From Prevotella sp. (GTDB taxonomy: Bacteria; Bacteroidota; Bacteroidia; Bacteroidales; Bacteroidaceae), in the NCBI GenBank assembly GCA_017960525.1, contig JAGCZA010000007.1, positions 33,600 through 97,599 on the forward strand: 64,000 bases of DNA, written 5' to 3'. The notes under the pieces were generated by a model, which did no database searches, was not told the DNA's origin, and saw nothing but the letters and a program-made list of their open reading frames with translations. A program made the translations under genes and the position numbers. Of this stretch, positions 52,148 to 62,244 are shown piece by piece (the first letter of the stretch is position 1; the number at the start of each line of letters is the position of its first letter).

Positions 52148-52753
52148 TTAGTTTTTCCTTTTCTTTCCTTTCTTGGCTGCCATCTCGCTGGAGGGCACGA
52201 AGTTTTGCAAGGCCGTCTTGTTCAGGTCTATCTTGACGATGCCGTCGGTATAGTACTCCAGGTCGTCGGCCACCTTGGCATCCTCTATGGAACCGTGTCC
52301 CCAGAGCACCAGGTCGCGCTTCATCTGGTTGGCCGTGTCGATGGCGAGTGCGTCGCGCTCAGGGCCTTCAGGCATTGTTTTCAGCTTTTCAAAGAGTTGT
52401 TCAATCAGCTTGCCGTAGTGCCTCATGCGGATGTTCTGCTGAGGGAGTTTGAGTGGCTGTGGCTTTGAGAGGAATTTTTCTGCGTTGCTCACGTCGTATG
52501 GCCAGTCGATGTCCAACTGTTTTCCACTCATCAGATAGAGGTGGTCCCAGAGTGCCTGCTCGAAGTCGTTGCTGTTTTGTGCCGGGGCCAGTTTGCCTTG
52601 CATCAGTTTGACGATGGTTTTGGCACAGTGGAGCCTTTCCTCTTTGTTGGGCAGGGCTACGGCATAGTCCACCATATTTTGTATTTCCCGCCCGTATTCA
52701 GGCAGTAGCAGTTTTTTGCGCTGCGTATTGTAGTCGAGTCCTTTTATATTCAT
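52148..52753 (-). CDS. DUF4290 protein
   Basis: A 201-residue helical protein of a family I know only from Bacteroidetes, nearly always between tsaB and murA. It starts with GLDYNTQRKKLLLPEYGREIQNMVDYAV and ends with a strongly basic tail (SEMAAKKGKKRKN). No catalytic motif or signal peptide is seen, and the role is unknown. Conserved linkage to a tRNA-modification gene, a cell-wall gene and a ribosome-maturation gene suggests a housekeeping function. Confidence 0.88.
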   Translation of the reverse strand: MNIKGLDYNTQRKKLLLPEYGREIQNMVDYAVALPNKEERLHCAKTIVKLMQGKLAPAQNSNDFEQALWDHLYLMSGKQLDIDWPYDVSNAEKFLSKPQPLKLPQQNIRMRHYGKLIEQLFEKLKTMPEGPERDALAIDTANQMKRDLVLWGHGSIEDAKVADDLEYYTDGIVKIDLNKTALQNFVPSSEMAAKKGKKRKN

Positions 52754-52755
52754 GT

Positions 52756-53475
52756 TTATAATAATTTTTTAGGTATTCCGGCCACATAGTCCTTCAGGTA
52801 GAAGGGCACGAAGTAGGCCACGTCTTCAGTCTGTCCGTCTATCAGCCGCCGCTCTGCCAATGGCTGCATCCATTTGGCCAACGGTTCTATGCCGTCTATA
52901 AAGTGTACGTTGGGATGGTTGATGATATCGCGGCACTTGGCGGCTCCGTTTCCAAAGAAGAACATCGGTCTTCCGACGAACCATTGCTTGTAGGTGTCGG
53001 CCTCAACAATGTCGGCCTGTGTCTTGCGCAGGGGGAAGAGACTGCGGTCGTAGATGGCTGAATAGACCTCCATCCGGCGGGCGTCAATCATAGGGCAGAG
53101 CAGGGCATCGTCGGGCAGGGGTCCTTTCTCGCCATTGCCCAAGTCGATGTTCTCTCTGAGGAGTAAAGGCACGCAGAGCAGTTCCAGCGTGGGCACGGCC
53201 AGCAACTTCAGGTCACGCCCGGCGCAGATGCCTTTGGCCATAGAAACGCCAATGCGCAGACCTGTGTAGGAACCAGGCCCACAACTGACGGCCACGGCAT
53301 CGAAGGGTATGGCGTGACTATCGGTAAACGATATGGCCTCGTCGACCATTGTGCCCAAATGCTCGGAATGGTTGGTGCCGTCGTGTTTTTCCTGGTGGAA
53401 AATCACTTGTGAATCGTCGCTGACGGCTACTGAACATACGTTAGTACTCGTCTCAATATGCAGGATGCAAGACAC
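52756..53475 (-). CDS. tsaB: tRNA threonylcarbamoyladenosine biosynthesis protein TsaB
   Basis: A 239-residue inactive ASKHA-fold partner of TsaD. The family motif ILHIETSTNVCSVAV is at residues 4-18, and SCGPGSYTGLRIGVSMAKGIC is diagnostic. With TsaD, TsaE and TsaC it helps make t6A37 on ANN-decoding tRNAs. It is the first gene of its operon, behind a strong promoter, and only 2 nt separate it from the DUF4290 gene. Confidence 0.95.
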   Translation of the reverse strand: MSCILHIETSTNVCSVAVSDDSQVIFHQEKHDGTNHSEHLGTMVDEAISFTDSHAIPFDAVAVSCGPGSYTGLRIGVSMAKGICAGRDLKLLAVPTLELLCVPLLLRENIDLGNGEKGPLPDDALLCPMIDARRMEVYSAIYDRSLFPLRKTQADIVEADTYKQWFVGRPMFFFGNGAAKCRDIINHPNVHFIDGIEPLAKWMQPLAERRLIDGQTEDVAYFVPFYLKDYVAGIPKKLL

Positions 53476-53507
53476 GTTAAGATGAATTTTTTATTGTTTT
53501 GCAGGTG

Positions 53508-53539
53508 CAAAGATAGTTATTTATTCTGAAACCACCAAA
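53508..53539 (-). promoter_or_regulatory. tsaB operon promoter
   Basis: Minus strand TTTG (53536-53539) and TATCTTTG (53508-53515) are 20 nt apart, 33 nt upstream of the tsaB start. Confidence 0.75.
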
Positions 53540-53574
53540 AAAGGGTGAATTTTTTTCAATTTGTCGTTATTAAA

Positions 53575-53659
53575 AGTTTGTACGAGCCAAACTGTGATTT
53601 TGCCGTAATCAAACTACCAGTTTGGACGAACCAAACTAATGGTTTGCTGTAACCAATTT
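53575..53659 (+). repeat. 22-bp-period palindrome array C (four units)
   Basis: Units 53575-53593, 53597-53615, 53619-53637 and 53641-53659 again have 3-nt spacers. Only the third unit is the perfect AGTTTGGACGAACCAAACT. The others are degenerate in the centre but keep the flanking arms, so this is the most decayed of the three arrays. It ends 5 bp before a DnaA-box-like array. Confidence 0.85.
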
Positions 53660-53664
53660 ATTTT

Positions 53665-53709
53665 GGTGGATAAATGTGTGGAAAAACCTGTGGAAAACTA
53701 TGTGTAAAT
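53665..53709 (+). other. Candidate replication-origin DnaA-box array
   Basis: Four 9-mers start every 12 bp: GGTGGATAA (53665), TGTGGAAAA (53677), TGTGGAAAA (53689) and TGTGTAAAT (53701). The first three differ from the DnaA box TGTGGATAA at one position each, the last at three. All are in one orientation, within an AT-rich intergenic region where a minus-strand operon and plus-strand genes diverge. By eye the plus strand is richer in G and T to the right (nadA, gtrA, leuS) and in A and C to the left (mnmG-uvrC), the sense expected at an origin. No dnaA gene is nearby. Confidence 0.4.
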
Positions 53710-53778
53710 AAGAGGCAATGATTCAGAGAGTGTAAAAATTAGGGTTTTTACGAAGAAATTTGAATTTTTTCCACTCTT

Positions 53779-53813
53779 TTTGTCGTGGAAAAGATATAAA
53801 CTTCGTATATTTG
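53779..53813 (+). promoter_or_regulatory. Promoter upstream of nadA
   Basis: TTTG (53779-53782) and TATATTTG (53806-53813) are 23 nt apart. The leader to nadA would be about 200 nt and holds a 28-codon frame (53862-53948) of doubtful reality. Confidence 0.55.
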
Positions 53814-54023
53814 CACCGAAATTGGAAATTGTGTATAACCACTTCAGCTTCCTCATTATCAATGACAAAAAATGAACAATGGCTGCAGAAAACACATATT
53901 GTGAGGTTGAAAAGCGAAACGTGCAAACGAAATGGCATTAAGTTATGAACTTATCAACGCCTCATTATCAGAATCATTTATGATTTTTAAAAATAAAAAA
54001 AGAGAAAGAATAATGATAATGTT

Positions 54024-55037
54024 ATGAAGACCAGAGCGGATAGTTTTGAATTGAAAGACGTATGGAAGGAACAGGGATTCATTGACGAGCCTGTGGCTGC
54101 AGAGGTTGACTTGGCGGCTGAGATACGGAGAATGTGCGATGAGAAGCAGGCTGTGGTGCTGGCCCACTATTATACTGACGGGAGCATCCAGCAGGTGGCC
54201 GACTTCATTGGCGACTCGTTGGCGTTGGCGCGTAAGGCTTCAGAGACCGATGCGCGTATCATCGTGATGTGCGGTGTGCACTTTATGGCCGAAACGTGCA
54301 AGTTGCTCTCGCCTGACAAGTTGGTGCTTTGCCCTGACCTGAATGCGGGCTGCTCATTGGCCGACTCGTGCAATGCTGACGATTTGCGCCGCTACAAGGA
54401 GGAGCATCCTGGGTATAAGGTGGTGAGTTATGTGAACACTACTGCTGCCGTGAAGGCTCTGACCGATGTGGTGGTGACGAGCGGCAATGCGAAGCGGGTG
54501 ATTGACACTTTCCCGCAGGACGAGAAAATCATCTTCGGCCCTGACTATAATCTGGGCAGTTATATCAACGGCCTGACTGGCAGGCAGATGTTGTTGTGGC
54601 AGGGTGGTTGCCACGTGCACGAGCGATTCTCTGTGGAGGGAATTGTGGCCTTGAAAGGCGAACACCCGCAGGCGCTGGTGCTGGCCCATCCTGAGTGCAA
54701 GGGCCCAGTGTTGTGTCTGGCTGATGTGGTGGGTTCCACGGCCGTGCTGCTTAAGTATGTGGTGGAGCATCCCGACCAGGAGTATATTGTGGCCACGGAG
54801 GCTGGCATTCTGTACGAGATGCGCCGGCAATGTCCTGATACACAACTTTATCCCGTCCCGCCCGAAGTGAGCGAGGGTGGGATAGGGTGCCATTGCAACG
54901 AGTGCCAGTATATGAAGATGAACACGTTGCTGAAGGTTTACAACACGCTCAAATACGAATGGCCGCAGGTGGAAGTTGATGCTGCAATTGCCGCCGCCGC
55001 CGTGAAACCAATTGAGCGGATGCTGGAGTTGTCGTAA
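54024..55037 (+). CDS. nadA: Quinolinate synthase
   Basis: A 337-residue [4Fe-4S] enzyme of NAD biosynthesis that condenses iminoaspartate with dihydroxyacetone phosphate. Family blocks include VVLAHYYTDGSIQQVADFIGDSLALAR, MCGVHFMAETCKLLSPDK, FGPDYNLGSYI and GCHVHERF. Cluster cysteines are expected in LNAGCSLADSC, LAHPECKGPV and the C-terminal GIGCHCNECQYMKMNTL. No nadB or nadC is adjacent. The coding strand is G-rich, unlike the plus-strand genes left of 53 kb. Confidence 0.97.
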   Translation: MKTRADSFELKDVWKEQGFIDEPVAAEVDLAAEIRRMCDEKQAVVLAHYYTDGSIQQVADFIGDSLALARKASETDARIIVMCGVHFMAETCKLLSPDKLVLCPDLNAGCSLADSCNADDLRRYKEEHPGYKVVSYVNTTAAVKALTDVVVTSGNAKRVIDTFPQDEKIIFGPDYNLGSYINGLTGRQMLLWQGGCHVHERFSVEGIVALKGEHPQALVLAHPECKGPVLCLADVVGSTAVLLKYVVEHPDQEYIVATEAGILYEMRRQCPDTQLYPVPPEVSEGGIGCHCNECQYMKMNTLLKVYNTLKYEWPQVEVDAAIAAAAVKPIERMLELS

Positions 55038-55040
55038 CCA

Positions 55041-55457
55041 TTGACCATTGATAAGGTGACAAGGGAGCGCGTGTATGAGATAGTGAGGTTTGGCATTGTG
55101 GGCGTGGCCGCTACGGCCATCCACTATGCCGTCTACTACGCGCTGCTTGGACTGAGTGGCCACAACGTGGCGTACACGATTGGGTATGTGGTGAGTTTTG
55201 CGTGCAACTATGTGCTGTCGTCGCTATTCACCTTCCGCGTGAAGATGTCGACGGGAAAGTTGATGGGCTTTGGTATGAGTCATCTGATAAACTATCTTAT
55301 CCAAGTGGTGCTGCTCAATCTCTTTGTGTGGTTGGGAGTTTCGCCGGTATGGGCGCCATTCCCTGTGTTTGCCATTGCCGTGCCTGTGAACTATCTGCTG
55401 GTGCGTACAGCGCTTGTCGAAGAACTTCGGGGGCTAAAAAGTAAAAATTTGCCTTGA
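55041..55457 (+). CDS. GtrA-like small membrane protein
   Basis: About 138 residues (133 if GTG 55056 is used rather than TTG 55041). It has four predicted transmembrane helices: IVRFGIVGVAATAIHYAVYYALL, VAYTIGYVVSFACNYVLSSLFTF, LMGFGMSHLINYLIQVVLLNLFVW and FPVFAIAVPVNYLLVRTAL. This is the GtrA/DPMS fold. GtrA proteins are thought to flip undecaprenyl-phosphate-linked sugars for cell-surface glycosylation. It lies 3 nt after nadA, although no metabolic link is obvious. Confidence 0.88.
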   Translation: MTIDKVTRERVYEIVRFGIVGVAATAIHYAVYYALLGLSGHNVAYTIGYVVSFACNYVLSSLFTFRVKMSTGKLMGFGMSHLINYLIQVVLLNLFVWLGVSPVWAPFPVFAIAVPVNYLLVRTALVEELRGLKSKNLP

Positions 55458-55514
55458 TTGTATAATAAATAGAGAGGGTTAAGAGTTTATAGTTTAGAGA
55501 TAAAGTGAAAATAT

Positions 55515-58370
55515 ATGGAATACAATTTCAGAGACATTGAGAAGAAATGGCAGAAGCGTTGGGTGGAGAACGGCACCTACCGCGTGGTGGAGGATGAGCA
55601 CAAGAAGAAATTCTATGTGCTGAATATGTTCCCTTATCCTTCAGGGGCAGGACTGCACGTGGGTCATCCGCTTGGCTACATTGCCAGCGACATCTATGCC
55701 CGCTACAAGAGGCTTTGCGGCTATAATGTGCTGAACCCTATGGGCTACGATGCCTATGGCTTGCCTGCCGAGCAATACGCCATTCAGACGGGCCAGCATC
55801 CGGCCATCACTACTGAGCAGAACATCAACCGCTATCGCGAACAGTTGGACAAGATTGGCTTCTCGTTTGACTGGAGCCGTGAGGTGCGCACCTGCGACCC
55901 GGGCTACTATAAGTGGACGCAATGGGCTTTCCAGAGAATGTTCCGCAGTTATTTCAGCACGTCGTCGAACAAGGCGCAGCCAACTATTAAGTTGATTGAG
56001 CACTTCGAGTTGATGGGCACGGAGAACTGCCACGCCCTCGGCACGGAGGAACTGCACTTCACCGCTGCCGACTGGCACAACTTTTCGGAGAAGAAGAAGC
56101 AGGAGGTGCTGATGAACTACCGTATTGCCTACCTGGCTGAGACGATGGTGAACTGGTGTCCGCAATTGGGTACGGTGCTGGCCAACGACGAGGTGGTAAA
56201 TGGTGTGAGTGTGCGTGGAGGCTATCCTGTTGAGCAGAAGAAGATGCGGCAGTGGTGTCTGCGCACTTCGGCCTATTCCCAGCGTCTGCTTGACGGCTTG
56301 GAGGAGATAGACTGGACTGACTCGCTGAAGGATGCCCAGCGCAACTGGATAGGCCGCTCCGAGGGCGCAGAAATGGAATTCCAAGTGTTTAGAGATGGGC
56401 ACTCAACTCTCAACTCCTTCACAATTTTTACGACGAGGGCAGATACCATCTTTGGTGTTACCTTTATGGTTTTGGCTCCAGAGAGCGAACTGGTTCAGCA
56501 ACTGACCACTCCTGAGCAGAAACAGGCCGTGGACGAATACCTGTCATACGTGAAGAAGCGCACGGAGCGTGAGCGCCAGATGGATCACTCGGTGACGGGT
56601 GTCTTCTCTGGTTCGTATGCCATTAACCCCTTCACGGGCGAGAAGATTCCCATCTGGATTGCCGAGTATGTGCTGGCTGGCTACGGTACGGGTGCCATTA
56701 TGGCTGTGCCGGCTCACGACAGCCGCGACTATGCCTTTGCCAAGCACTTCGGCCTGCCCATCATCCCGCTCATTGAGGGTGCCGATGTATCGGAGGAAAG
56801 TTTTGACGCAAAGGAGGGCATTGTGATGAATTCGCCTGCCGCCGGCAAGTCCGCCATTGACGGTTTCTCATTGAACGGGCTGACCGTGAAGGAGGCCATT
56901 GCTGCCACCAAGAAGTTTGTCGAAGAGAAGGGTTTGGGCCGCGTGAAGGTGAACTATCGCCTGCGCGACGCCATCTTCAGTCGCCAGCGCTACTGGGGCG
57001 AGCCGTTCCCCATCTACTATAAGGACGATATGCCCTATATCGTGCCGAAGGATTGTCTGCCCCTGCAGTTGCCGGAGATTGACGAGTACAAGCCCACGGA
57101 AACGGGTGAACCGCCACTTGGCCGCGCCAAGAAGTGGGCGTGGGACACGAAGACCGACAGCGTGGTCGATGTTTCTGAAATTGACAACAAGAGTGTGTTC
57201 CCCCTTGAACTGAACACTATGCCAGGCTTTGCCGGCTCCAGCGCCTACTATCTGCGCTATATGGATCCGCACAACGACCGTGCCCTCGTGGGCAATGGCC
57301 CTGACGAATATTGGCGCAACGTGGACCTCTACGTCGGAGGTTCGGAACACGCCACCGGCCACCTTATCTACAGCCGTTTCTGGAACAAGTTCCTCTACGA
57401 CTGCGGCTACTCCTGCGAGGACGAGCCATTCAAGAAACTCATCAACCAGGGAATGATTCAGGGTCGCTCGAACTTCGTCTTCCGCATCGAGGAAGGTGCA
57501 GAGAAGGGCAAGTTCGTCAGCCTCGGCTTGAAGGAAAACTATCAGGTCACGCCCATCCACGTTGATGTGAACATTGTTTCTGGCGATGTGCTCGACATTG
57601 AGAGTTTCAAGGCTTGGCGGCCGGAGTATGCCGATGCCGAGTTCATCCTTGAGGACGGCAAGTACATCTGCGGCTGGGCTGTGGAGAAGATGTCGAAGTC
57701 GATGTTCAACGTGGTGAATCCCGATACCATCATCGAGCGCTACGGTGCCGACACCCTGCGCCTCTTCGAGATGTTCCTCGGCCCCGTGGAGCAGTCGAAA
57801 CCCTGGGATACCAACAACATCGAGGGCAGCCACCGCTTCCTGAAGAAGTTCTGGAACCTCTGTTCTGTTTGTTGCGATACCATCGCAACAAACGAAACCG
57901 CTTCGCCCGAAGAGTTGAAAGCCCTGCACAAACTCATCAAAAAGGTGACGCAGGACATCGAGGCCTTCAGTTTCAACACCGCCATCGCTGCCTTTATGAT
58001 TTGCGTGAACGAGTTGACGCAGTTGAAGTGCAAGAACGCCGATGTGATGAAGACCCTCGTGGTGCTCATCGCCCCCTTCGCCCCGCACATTGCCGAAGAG
58101 TTGTGGGAGCAGTTGGGCGGCAAGGGCAGCGTCTGCGATGCCGAATGGCCGAAATGGGACGAGGCTCTGCTCGTGGAGAACCAGGTGAAGATGGGCGTGC
58201 AGTTCAATGGCAAGGTACGCTTTGAGATGACCTTCCCCGCCGATGCCGACAACCAGTCGATTGAGAAGGCCGTGCGCGAAGACGAGCGTACCGCCCGCTA
58301 TACCGACGGCAAGCAAATAGTGAAGGTGATTGTGGTGCCCAAACGAATGATCAATATCGTATGCAAGTAA
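55515..58370 (+). CDS. leuS: Leucyl-tRNA synthetase
   Basis: A 951-residue class I aminoacyl-tRNA synthetase. The HIGH-type motif is in [18 protein letters not shown] (residues about 37-54). The CP1 editing domain has [22 protein letters not shown] and [33 protein letters not shown] is the second catalytic motif, and the anticodon-binding helical domain and C-terminal tRNA-contact domain are present. The length is longer than the usual 860 residues, as is typical in Bacteroidetes. The last 10 nt overlap the next gene. Confidence 0.97.
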   Translation: MEYNFRDIEKKWQKRWVENGTYRVVEDEHKKKFYVLNMFPYPSGAGLHVGHPLGYIASDIYARYKRLCGYNVLNPMGYDAYGLPAEQYAIQTGQHPAITTEQNINRYREQLDKIGFSFDWSREVRTCDPGYYKWTQWAFQRMFRSYFSTSSNKAQPTIKLIEHFELMGTENCHALGTEELHFTAADWHNFSEKKKQEVLMNYRIAYLAETMVNWCPQLGTVLANDEVVNGVSVRGGYPVEQKKMRQWCLRTSAYSQRLLDGLEEIDWTDSLKDAQRNWIGRSEGAEMEFQVFRDGHSTLNSFTIFTTRADTIFGVTFMVLAPESELVQQLTTPEQKQAVDEYLSYVKKRTERERQMDHSVTGVFSGSYAINPFTGEKIPIWIAEYVLAGYGTGAIMAVPAHDSRDYAFAKHFGLPIIPLIEGADVSEESFDAKEGIVMNSPAAGKSAIDGFSLNGLTVKEAIAATKKFVEEKGLGRVKVNYRLRDAIFSRQRYWGEPFPIYYKDDMPYIVPKDCLPLQLPEIDEYKPTETGEPPLGRAKKWAWDTKTDSVVDVSEIDNKSVFPLELNTMPGFAGSSAYYLRYMDPHNDRALVGNGPDEYWRNVDLYVGGSEHATGHLIYSRFWNKFLYDCGYSCEDEPFKKLINQGMIQGRSNFVFRIEEGAEKGKFVSLGLKENYQVTPIHVDVNIVSGDVLDIESFKAWRPEYADAEFILEDGKYICGWAVEKMSKSMFNVVNPDTIIERYGADTLRLFEMFLGPVEQSKPWDTNNIEGSHRFLKKFWNLCSVCCDTIATNETASPEELKALHKLIKKVTQDIEAFSFNTAIAAFMICVNELTQLKCKNADVMKTLVVLIAPFAPHIAEELWEQLGGKGSVCDAEWPKWDEALLVENQVKMGVQFNGKVRFEMTFPADADNQSIEKAVREDERTARYTDGKQIVKVIVVPKRMINIVCK

Positions 58371-59284
58371 ACCATAAAATCATACTCAACGAGGTGGAGG
58401 ATTATGTGTTCATAACCCTCGGCCTCGTGCTGTATGCTTTCGGTTTCACTTTCTTCTTGATGCCCTACGAGATAGTCACTGGGGGCGTGTCGGGCATAGG
58501 TGCCATCGTTCAGTATGCCACTTCGTTTCCAAACCAGTACACCTATTTGCTGATTAACATTGTGCTGTTGGGGTTAGCGCTGAAGATTTTGGGATTGAAA
58601 TTCCTTATCAAGACCATCTACGCCATCGGTATGCTCACCTTCCTGCTTTGGCTGATGAAGGAGGTGGTGCCCCGCAACGATGCCGGCGAAATGGTTAAGA
58701 TACTGGGTGAGGGTCAGGACTTTATGTCGCTCATCATTGGGTGTACTATGACTGGCTCGGCTTTGGCCATTGTGTTCTTGAACAACGGTTCCACGGGAGG
58801 CACGGACATCATTGCCGCGTCGGTGAACAAATACTACAATATGTCGCTCGGCACGGTGCTCATCTTTGTAGATCTCGTCGTCATTGGTTCCTGTCTCTTC
58901 ATTCCGCAGTTCGGCACCATTCTGGAGCGCACCTATATGGTGGTTTTTGGTCTCTGCACGATGGTGATTGAAAACTATATGCTCGACTACATCTACGACC
59001 GGCAACGCTCATCGGTGCAGTTCCTCATCTTCTCTGAGAAGTGGCAGGAGATAGCCAGTGCCATCGGCACTAAACTGAACCACGGCGTCACCATTCTCGA
59101 CGGCCACGGATGGTACACCGGGCAGGAGCGGAAGGTGCTCTGCATATTGGCCAAGAAGAACGAGAGCCTCATCATCTTCCGACTCATCAAGATGATTGAC
59201 CCGCGTGCCTTCGTCAGCCAGAGTGCTGTCATCGGTGTCTTTGGTGAAGGTTTTGACCAGATAAAGGTGAAAGTGAAAAAATAG
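58361..59284 (+). CDS. YitT/DUF2179-family membrane protein
   Basis: A 307-residue protein with five or six transmembrane helices in its first two thirds ([30 protein letters not shown] at residues 15-44, [27 protein letters not shown]). [20 protein letters not shown] is characteristic of the YitT family. A C-terminal cytoplasmic DUF2179 domain (about 225-305, [26 protein letters not shown]) ends it. Function is unknown; an efflux or small-molecule-binding role has been guessed for relatives. Its start overlaps leuS, so translation is coupled. Confidence 0.92.
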   Translation: MQVNHKIILNEVEDYVFITLGLVLYAFGFTFFLMPYEIVTGGVSGIGAIVQYATSFPNQYTYLLINIVLLGLALKILGLKFLIKTIYAIGMLTFLLWLMKEVVPRNDAGEMVKILGEGQDFMSLIIGCTMTGSALAIVFLNNGSTGGTDIIAASVNKYYNMSLGTVLIFVDLVVIGSCLFIPQFGTILERTYMVVFGLCTMVIENYMLDYIYDRQRSSVQFLIFSEKWQEIASAIGTKLNHGVTILDGHGWYTGQERKVLCILAKKNESLIIFRLIKMIDPRAFVSQSAVIGVFGEGFDQIKVKVKK

Positions 59285-59290
59285 GGAAAG

Positions 59291-59893
59291 ATGAAAATAG
59301 TTTTCGCGACCAATAATGCTCACAAGTTGCAGGAGGTGAGACAGATTCTGGGAGAAAAGTTTGAAGTGCTTTCGCTTTCAGACATAGGCTGTCACGAGGA
59401 TATTCCTGAGACAGGACAGACGTTGCAGGAAAATGCCTACCAGAAGGCTGCCTACGTGTTCAACCGATACCACTTGGACTGCTTTGCCGACGACACTGGA
59501 CTGGAGGTGGAGGCACTTGGCGGTGCTCCGGGAGTCTATTCAGCCCGCTATGCCGCTATGGAGCAGCCGGCGGCGGCCTCGCATGACAGTGAGGCGAATA
59601 TGTTGAGGCTGCTGCGTGAGTTGGAAGGCAAAGACAACCGGTGCGCCCGCTTCCGAACAGTTGTTGCCCTTCTGGAGCATCCTGACCGCCAACACTATTT
59701 TGAAGGTGTGGTGCAGGGTGAAATCACTCATAAGCGTAGTGGGGCGCAAGGCTTCGGCTATGACCCCATCTTCCGTCCTGAGGGCTACGATAAAACCTTT
59801 GCTGAGCTGGGTGCTGACGTGAAGAACGAAATCAGCCACCGTGCACGAGCTATGAAAAAGCTGGCAGACTATCTGTTGAACGATAAACAATGA
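59291..59893 (+). CDS. Non-canonical purine NTP pyrophosphatase (RdgB/HAM1)
   Basis: A 200-residue enzyme that hydrolyses ITP, dITP and XTP to monophosphates, keeping them out of DNA and RNA. Family signatures include [40 protein letters not shown] and [23 protein letters not shown]. It lies 6 nt after the yitT-like gene and 6 nt before the porZ-like gene. The usual gene name is rdgB. Confidence 0.96.
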   Translation: MKIVFATNNAHKLQEVRQILGEKFEVLSLSDIGCHEDIPETGQTLQENAYQKAAYVFNRYHLDCFADDTGLEVEALGGAPGVYSARYAAMEQPAAASHDSEANMLRLLRELEGKDNRCARFRTVVALLEHPDRQHYFEGVVQGEITHKRSGAQGFGYDPIFRPEGYDKTFAELGADVKNEISHRARAMKKLADYLLNDKQ

Positions 59894-59899
59894 AGAGAT

Positions 59900-62065
59900 A
59901 TGAAACATATTGTTTTAAATAGGAATTGGAAAAAGAAGTTGTTGATTACGGTGTGCTGTATGGCCTCCCCTCTCCTTTGTATAGCCCAGATAGGCACTTG
60001 GAAGGCTTTTATGTCCTACTATGAACCGCAGCAGATAGTGAAGGCCGGGTCGGAAGACCTCTTCGTGAGGGCGTCCAACAGCATCTACCAGTATAACCTG
60101 ACTGACCACAGCATCACCACCTACGACAAGATGCGCCAATTGAGCGACACCTACGTTGCCGATATGGCCTGGAGCCAGCAAGCAAAAAAACTCATCGTCG
60201 TCTATAACAATTCCAATATCGACCTGGTGGACCTGAGTGGCAATGTGGTGAACATCAGTTCCATCTACACCAAGTCCACCACGCTCGACAAAACCATCAA
60301 CAGCATCTATGTCTATGACAGATATGCCTTCTTGGCCACAGGTTTCGGCGTGGTGAAAATCAATATGGAACGGGCAGAGATTTCCGAGACATACATCCTG
60401 AACAAGAATGTCACCAATATTGGCATTGACGATGATAACATCTACGTCAGAACCCTGAACACATACGTGGTATCTCCAGATACAGACAACAACTCCGTCG
60501 CAGAGGGCAAAGTTGTCAGATACGACCTCGCATACGACAGTAACAATAAGCCTATCAGCAAGACCGTTTACATCCAGGCGGAGTACACCGGACAACTTTC
60601 CGACAACCTCATCGACACACATAACTGGCAGTTCATTACATCCTATCCGTCAGGCATATTCGATGTAACTAATACCGACTGGGATGACTATATCGAGACG
60701 GTGCGCACATTAAACCCAGGAGGGCCTAAGTATAACTATTTTGGTTTCCTCCGCTACAAGAATAATATGCTTTACACTACTGGCGGACCAGGCGGCGACT
60801 ACAACCAAAGGCCTGCCACCGTGCAACTTTTCGACGGCAACGAATGGACTTTCCTGCAAGACAATGTCAAGGGTGTCGAGGGAACAGAATCCAGTTCGTG
60901 GATGTTTGTTGAGATGTACAGCGTCGATGTGGACCCGCGTGACAGTCGGCATATCTTTGCCAGCGGACGTACGGGTGTCTACGAATATTATGACGGGAAG
61001 CTCGTAAAATACTATAACAAGGATAATAGCATCCTCCATACTGCCACCACCAGCAACCGTTATGTACTTGTATTAAGTTTGATTTACGACGATGAAGGCA
61101 ACCTTTGGATGTTGCAGAGCAGCGTGACCGACAACAGCATTGTTGAGCTGACGAAAGACGGGAAGTGGATTTCCCACTACCAGAGTCTTCTGATGAATGA
61201 TGGCAAGAGTCTTAACGGCCTCAGATCGCTCATTATCGACAGCAGGGGACTTCTGTGGTTCACAAACCGGCATTGGGATACTTCTTCATTCTATTGCTAC
61301 AATCCAAAAACAGACCAGATAGAGAGGTATATGACCAAACTTGTAAATCAGGATGGTGTTGTTGCCAACGAGGCTTACAGCCCACGTTGTATTGAAGAAG
61401 ACTTGGAAGGAAATCTCTGGTTAGGCACACTCAACGGACTATTTATGATTGATGCAGCATCTGCTACGGGAAGCCTCGAATATGCCACTCAGGTGAAAGT
61501 GCCACGTAACGACGGCACCAACTATGCCGACTATCTGTTGGCTGGTGTCGATATCAACTGCATTGCCGTCGATGGCGCTAACCGTAAATGGATTGGTACC
61601 AATGGCAGGGGTGTTTACCTCATTAGTGCCGACAATATGGAGCAGATTCAGCATTTCACTGCCGACAACAGCCCATTGCTTTCAGACATTATCGAGGCTA
61701 TAGCCATCAACCACGAGACGGGTGAAGTTTTCATTGGTACCGACCAAGGACTTTGCTCCTATATGAGCGACGCCACTAAGGCCGAGGCCAGTATGGTGAA
61801 AGACAATGTCTATGCCTATCCCAATCCTGTGGTCAGCAGTTACGACGGTCTTATTACCATCGTTGGACTCTCTTTGGATGCCGACGTGAAGATTCTCTCC
61901 GTCAGCGGACAGTTGGTGGCACAGGGCCGCAGCAATGGCGGCACCTTCACCTGGAACGGTCGTGACCGACAGGGCCGACGGGTGGCCAGCGGCGTCTATA
62001 TGGTAGCCTCCGCAACCAGTAGCGGCGAGAAAGGAACGGTTTGCAAGATAGCGATTATTAAATGA
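59900..62065 (+). CDS. porZ: PorZ-like beta-propeller protein of the type IX secretion system
   Basis: A 721-residue protein. A signal peptide (LLITVCCMASPLLCIAQ) is followed by repeated propeller blades (LFVRASNSIYQYNL, GVVKINMERAEIS, GLLWFTNRHWD, NLWLGTLNGLFMID, KWIGTNGRGVYLI). A C-terminal immunoglobulin-like domain (about 635-721) has AYPNPVVSSYDG and ends YMVASATSSGEKGTVCKIAIIK, a T9SS C-terminal sorting-type signal. This matches PorZ, an essential surface subunit of the T9SS attachment complex that interacts with the sortase PorU. Its presence indicates that the organism secretes proteins through T9SS. Confidence 0.82.
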   Translation: MKHIVLNRNWKKKLLITVCCMASPLLCIAQIGTWKAFMSYYEPQQIVKAGSEDLFVRASNSIYQYNLTDHSITTYDKMRQLSDTYVADMAWSQQAKKLIVVYNNSNIDLVDLSGNVVNISSIYTKSTTLDKTINSIYVYDRYAFLATGFGVVKINMERAEISETYILNKNVTNIGIDDDNIYVRTLNTYVVSPDTDNNSVAEGKVVRYDLAYDSNNKPISKTVYIQAEYTGQLSDNLIDTHNWQFITSYPSGIFDVTNTDWDDYIETVRTLNPGGPKYNYFGFLRYKNNMLYTTGGPGGDYNQRPATVQLFDGNEWTFLQDNVKGVEGTESSSWMFVEMYSVDVDPRDSRHIFASGRTGVYEYYDGKLVKYYNKDNSILHTATTSNRYVLVLSLIYDDEGNLWMLQSSVTDNSIVELTKDGKWISHYQSLLMNDGKSLNGLRSLIIDSRGLLWFTNRHWDTSSFYCYNPKTDQIERYMTKLVNQDGVVANEAYSPRCIEEDLEGNLWLGTLNGLFMIDAASATGSLEYATQVKVPRNDGTNYADYLLAGVDINCIAVDGANRKWIGTNGRGVYLISADNMEQIQHFTADNSPLLSDIIEAIAINHETGEVFIGTDQGLCSYMSDATKAEASMVKDNVYAYPNPVVSSYDGLITIVGLSLDADVKILSVSGQLVAQGRSNGGTFTWNGRDRQGRRVASGVYMVASATSSGEKGTVCKIAIIK

Positions 62066-62244
62066 AATATGCTTCCATACTGCTGTTGCTCGTTTCGTTG
62101 AACTTCTTGTCCCTCATTTCAAAGGCACAGTTGCTCATCGAGGGCAGGCATGTGGCTGTCGATACGCTCACCAGCACTATGCTGGCTACTATCCCGATGA
62201 AAGTATGCAAGAAAAACAACGGATTGAGTGGCTGGCCATCGTAA
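62062..62244 (+). pseudogene. Truncated secreted-protein remnant
   Basis: A frame of 60 codons starts on ATGA overlap with the porZ-like stop. It begins with a perfect signal peptide (MKYASILLLLVSLNFLSLISKAQ) and a short mature start LLIEGRHVAVDTLTSTML, then runs into the 5' end of the acyltransferase gene in another frame. The start looks like that of a larger secreted protein, perhaps of the CotH-like kind, whose body is missing. A deletion joining it to the next gene is the likely cause; a small secreted peptide is the alternative. Confidence 0.5.

Noticed and set aside
53698-53948. Small frames in the nadA upstream region on both strands
   Set aside because: Low-complexity translations, no start context, and they overlap the origin-like array and promoters; the 28-codon leader frame is only mentioned.
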